DNA of 44,754 nt. Origin: Corynebacterium provencense. Its GTDB lineage: Bacteria > Actinomycetota > Actinomycetes > Mycobacteriales > Mycobacteriaceae. Each line of letters starts with the position of its first letter. Position 1 is the first letter of the stretch. The notes under the pieces are model-generated. The model was not told where the DNA came from and made no database searches. It saw only the letters and a program-made list of their open reading frames with translations. The stretch is taken from positions 35,582-80,335 of the forward strand of contig LT160594.1 of the NCBI GenBank assembly GCA_900049755.1. Reading direction: 5' to 3'. Below are positions 42,044 to 44,754 of the stretch, piece after piece. Both the position numbers and the translations under genes were made by a program.

Positions 42044-44754
42044 ATGACCGACGTTCGTGCCACAGAACCCGGGGACGATCCCCTGGACCGTTTCTTCGCC
42101 CCGGTCGCGTCCTGGTTCCGGGAGGTGTTCGGGGAGCCGACCGTCGTCCAGTCCCGCGCCTGGGATGCCGTCAGCAGGGGAGAGCACGCGCTCGTCGTCG
42201 CCCCCACCGGGTCGGGTAAGACACTCGCGGCCTTCCTCTGGGCACTGTCCAGGTTGACCTCCCGCGGGCTGATGCGCGGTGACGGGGAACCGGCCGGCAC
42301 CCGGGTCCTCTACATCTCACCCCTGAAAGCTCTCGGAGTGGATGTCGAACGCAACCTCCGGGTCCCGTTGGCGGGGATCGCACGGACCGCGGCGGCCGGG
42401 GGGACGGACATCTCCCCGGTGACCGTGGGGGTGCGCAGCGGCGACACACCGCAGAATGAACGGGCGAAACTGCTGCGCACCCCGCCCGACGTGCTGATCA
42501 CCACCCCTGAGTCCCTGTACCTCATGCTCACCTCGAAAGCTGCAGGAACCCTGGTCAACGTCGACACGGTCATCGTCGACGAGGTTCACGCGGTAGCCGG
42601 AACCAAACGTGGTGCGCACCTGGCACTGAGCCTGGAACGCCTCGACGCTCTCGTCGCCGGTGCCGGTAGTGACGGTCGTGCCGGTAGTGCCGGAGGCACC
42701 GGTGGGCAGGTGCAGAGGATCGGCCTGTCTGCGACGGTGAACCCGGTGGACACCGTGGCGTCCTTCCTCGGCGGCGACAGGCCGGTGACGGTGGTGGCCC
42801 CTCCCGTGCACAAACTGGGGGACGTGCGGATACGGTCCGTGGTCCCGGACTTCCGTGACCCGCCCGAAGCCCCCGAATCCCCGGAGACCCCCGCCGGTGA
42901 CCCCGACGGTGACCCCGACGGTGACGTGCCCGGTCACGGCGGGGGAGGACAGGCACCGGGCGACGACGCCCCGGTCGGGCCGGTGCTCACCGGGGGAGGG
43001 ACAGGAGGAGGCACCGACGCAGGATCCGGGCGACGCGTCGCCCCCGGACTGGACCGCGAATCCGCACTGCCGCAGCAGAAGTCCGTATGGCCGCACGTCC
43101 AGCGCGCGGTGTACGAACAGGTCATGGCGGACCGTTCGACCCTGGTCTTCGTCAACTCCCGCCGCACCGCCGAACGGCTCACCGGTGCCCTCAACGAAAT
43201 GTGGGCCCGGGAACACGACCCGGAGTCCCTGGCCGCCCCCACCCGCAGGGATCCCGCACAGGTCATGGCACAGTCCGCCGCCGTGCCCGGTGCGCCCGCG
43301 GTCATCGCCCGTGCCCACCACGGGTCGGTGTCCAGGGATGAGCGGGCGGACATCGAGGCGGGGCTGAAGGAAGGCACCCTGCGGTGCGTGGTGGCGACAT
43401 CATCACTCGAGCTCGGCATCGACATGGGACTGGTCGACCACGTGATCCAGGTCGGGGCACCACCCGGGGTGTCCTCGGCGGTGCAGCGCGCCGGGCGTGC
43501 CGGACACTCCGTGGGCGCGGTGTCCAGGTCGACGGTGTATCCGCTGCACCGGGCGGACGCCGAGATCGCCACCGTCATCGTCGACCGCATGCTTGCCGGT
43601 GACCTCGAACCGTTGCACGTGGTGACCAACGCCCTCGACGTGCTGGCACAGCAGACCGTGGCGCGGGCCGTGCAGGCAGAGTCAGCGGGGGAGGAGGGTG
43701 TGGACGTCGAGGAGTGGTTCCGGACGGTACGGCGGGCCCACCCGTACGCCGCCCTGCCGAGAGAGGCCTTCGACGGGGTCATCGACCTGGTCAGCGGACG
43801 CTACCCCTCCACAGACTTCGCCGACCTCCGGCCGATGCTGGTCTACGATGCGGTCACCGGGCAGCTCACCGCCCGCCCCGGGGCCCGCCGTATCGCCGTG
43901 ACCAGCGGGGGGACAATCCCGGACCGTGGGCTTTTCGGGGTGTTCCTCCCCGCCGACGGTGACAGCACCGCGGGGGGACGCCGTGTCGGGGAACTGGACG
44001 AGGAGATGGTCTACGAATCGCGTGTGGGGGACGTCTTCACACTGGGGGCGTCCTCCTGGCGGATCGCCGAGATCACCCGTGACCAGGTCATCGTCACCCC
44101 GGCCGCCGGCCACACCGGCCGACTGCCGTTCTGGGTGGGGGACGCTGAGGGGCGCCCGGCCGAACTCGCACCGGTGATCGGGGCGGCGCGCAGGTCATGG
44201 GGAACCGGTGGTGACGGGGACCTGAGGTCGGCGTCCTTCCTCGACGACAACACCCGGGCCAACATCGACATGTTCTACCGTGAGCAACGGGAGGCGACCC
44301 GGGTACTCCCCGACGAGAGGACCGTACTGATCGAACGGTTCCACGACGAGGTGGGGGACTGGAGGGTTGTCGTGCATTCCCCGTGGGGGAGGTCTGTCAA
44401 CGCTCCCTGGGCGTTGGCGATCGGTGCGGAACTCAACCGACGGTCCGGTATCGACGCGATGGCGGTCGCCGGTGACGACGGCATTGTCCTGCGCCTGCCG
44501 TACAGCGAGAACCCGCCCGGCGCCGAACTGCTCACCGGTGAGGGGGCGGACCCGGTGGTACCCCGGCGGCCGGCCGGGGCCCCCGGGGTGACCGGCTCCG
44601 GAGGTCCTGACCTGTCCGGTCCTGCGGAAGAGGTGGTCCACGAGGTCATCGACGCCGTAGGCTCCTCCGCCCTGTTCGCCGGACGTTTCCGCGAGTGCGC
44701 CGCCCGGTCACTGCTCCTGCCGCGGCGCAACCCGGGCCGCCGCCAGCCGCTGTG
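42044..44754 (+). CDS. lhr: Lhr-like ATP-dependent DNA helicase (partial, runs off window end)
   Basis: 903 codons are open to the window end. Motifs in order: Q-like TVVQSRAWDAVSRG, I APTGSGKT, Ia ISPLKALGVDVERNL, Ib TTPESLYLML, II DEVHAVAGTKRGAHLALSLER, III GLSATVN, then FVNSRRTAERL, AHHGSVSRDERADIEAGLKEG, V SSLELGIDMG and VI QRAGRAGHS. This is the Lhr signature (superfamily 2 DNA repair helicase), normally about 1500 residues, so about 600 residues are missing. An Asp/Gly/Pro-rich insert of about 70 residues lies between motif III and the second RecA domain. ATG 42044 lies 9 bp after the previous stop. Confidence 0.93.
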   Translation, partial: MTDVRATEPGDDPLDRFFAPVASWFREVFGEPTVVQSRAWDAVSRGEHALVVAPTGSGKTLAAFLWALSRLTSRGLMRGDGEPAGTRVLYISPLKALGVDVERNLRVPLAGIARTAAAGGTDISPVTVGVRSGDTPQNERAKLLRTPPDVLITTPESLYLMLTSKAAGTLVNVDTVIVDEVHAVAGTKRGAHLALSLERLDALVAGAGSDGRAGSAGGTGGQVQRIGLSATVNPVDTVASFLGGDRPVTVVAPPVHKLGDVRIRSVVPDFRDPPEAPESPETPAGDPDGDPDGDVPGHGGGGQAPGDDAPVGPVLTGGGTGGGTDAGSGRRVAPGLDRESALPQQKSVWPHVQRAVYEQVMADRSTLVFVNSRRTAERLTGALNEMWAREHDPESLAAPTRRDPAQVMAQSAAVPGAPAVIARAHHGSVSRDERADIEAGLKEGTLRCVVATSSLELGIDMGLVDHVIQVGAPPGVSSAVQRAGRAGHSVGAVSRSTVYPLHRADAEIATVIVDRMLAGDLEPLHVVTNALDVLAQQTVARAVQAESAGEEGVDVEEWFRTVRRAHPYAALPREAFDGVIDLVSGRYPSTDFADLRPMLVYDAVTGQLTARPGARRIAVTSGGTIPDRGLFGVFLPADGDSTAGGRRVGELDEEMVYESRVGDVFTLGASSWRIAEITRDQVIVTPAAGHTGRLPFWVGDAEGRPAELAPVIGAARRSWGTGGDGDLRSASFLDDNTRANIDMFYREQREATRVLPDERTVLIERFHDEVGDWRVVVHSPWGRSVNAPWALAIGAELNRRSGIDAMAVAGDDGIVLRLPYSENPPGAELLTGEGADPVVPRRPAGAPGVTGSGGPDLSGPAEEVVHEVIDAVGSSALFAGRFRECAARSLLLPRRNPGRRQPL

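Overview
The window is GC-rich DNA from a high-GC member of the genus Corynebacterium. The evidence is the gene order cspB-like, sepH, serC, gltA, fkpA-like, DUF485-mctC and mycoredoxin-folA-thyA with cysQ, the DUF3027/DUF2771/DUF2020/SepH families typical of Mycobacteriales, and many start codons that sit 6-7 nt after a -10 box (leaderless transcripts). All family calls rest on reading the protein sequences; no database search was run.

Left part (1-13.5 kb), mostly core genome: an MFS transporter cut by the window edge, a CspB-type cold-shock protein, a minus-strand operon glutaminyl-cyclase lipoprotein -> MFS -> DUF2771, a divergent DUF3027 gene, an NCS2 purine permease, a SpoU methyltransferase, DUF6928, sepH, serC, citrate synthase gltA, an FKBP prolyl isomerase and a UraD-type decarboxylase. 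The SpoU and DUF6928 genes face each other and both lost their 3' ends at a rearrangement that left a piece of an acyl-CoA synthetase gene between them.

Middle part (13.7-27.4 kb): an autoregulated XRE - membrane protein - ABC ATPase - ABC permease operon, an aldo/keto reductase, an enoyl-CoA hydratase with a CtpE-like P-type ATPase, a two-gene luciferase-like monooxygenase/FMN reductase operon with a strong leaderless promoter, tRNA-Arg(CCT), the MctC monocarboxylate symporter with its DUF485 partner, and mycoredoxin-folA-thyA.

Accessory island (27.4-34.4 kb), between thyA and cysQ: a TetR regulator, an unusual 32-residue uncharged Gly/Leu peptide gene, a class E sortase with its small membrane partner, an 854-residue LANTG-anchored adhesin (choice-of-anchor A, VaFE, TEPTEPGT stalk, DUF5979), and a second TetR regulator translationally coupled to a DUF2020 lipoprotein. 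A shared 12-mer (TTACGGGGTGAA), with a weaker copy upstream of the sortase, suggests one regulon. Sortase, partner and LANTG substrate look like a self-contained surface-display cassette.

Right part (34.4-44.75 kb): cysQ, then a tightly overlapping four-gene envelope or exopolysaccharide locus (BcsB-like protein, membrane protein with a large extracytoplasmic domain, BcsA-like GT2 synthase, GT-C-like membrane glycosyltransferase), followed by an Lhr-family helicase that runs off the window end.
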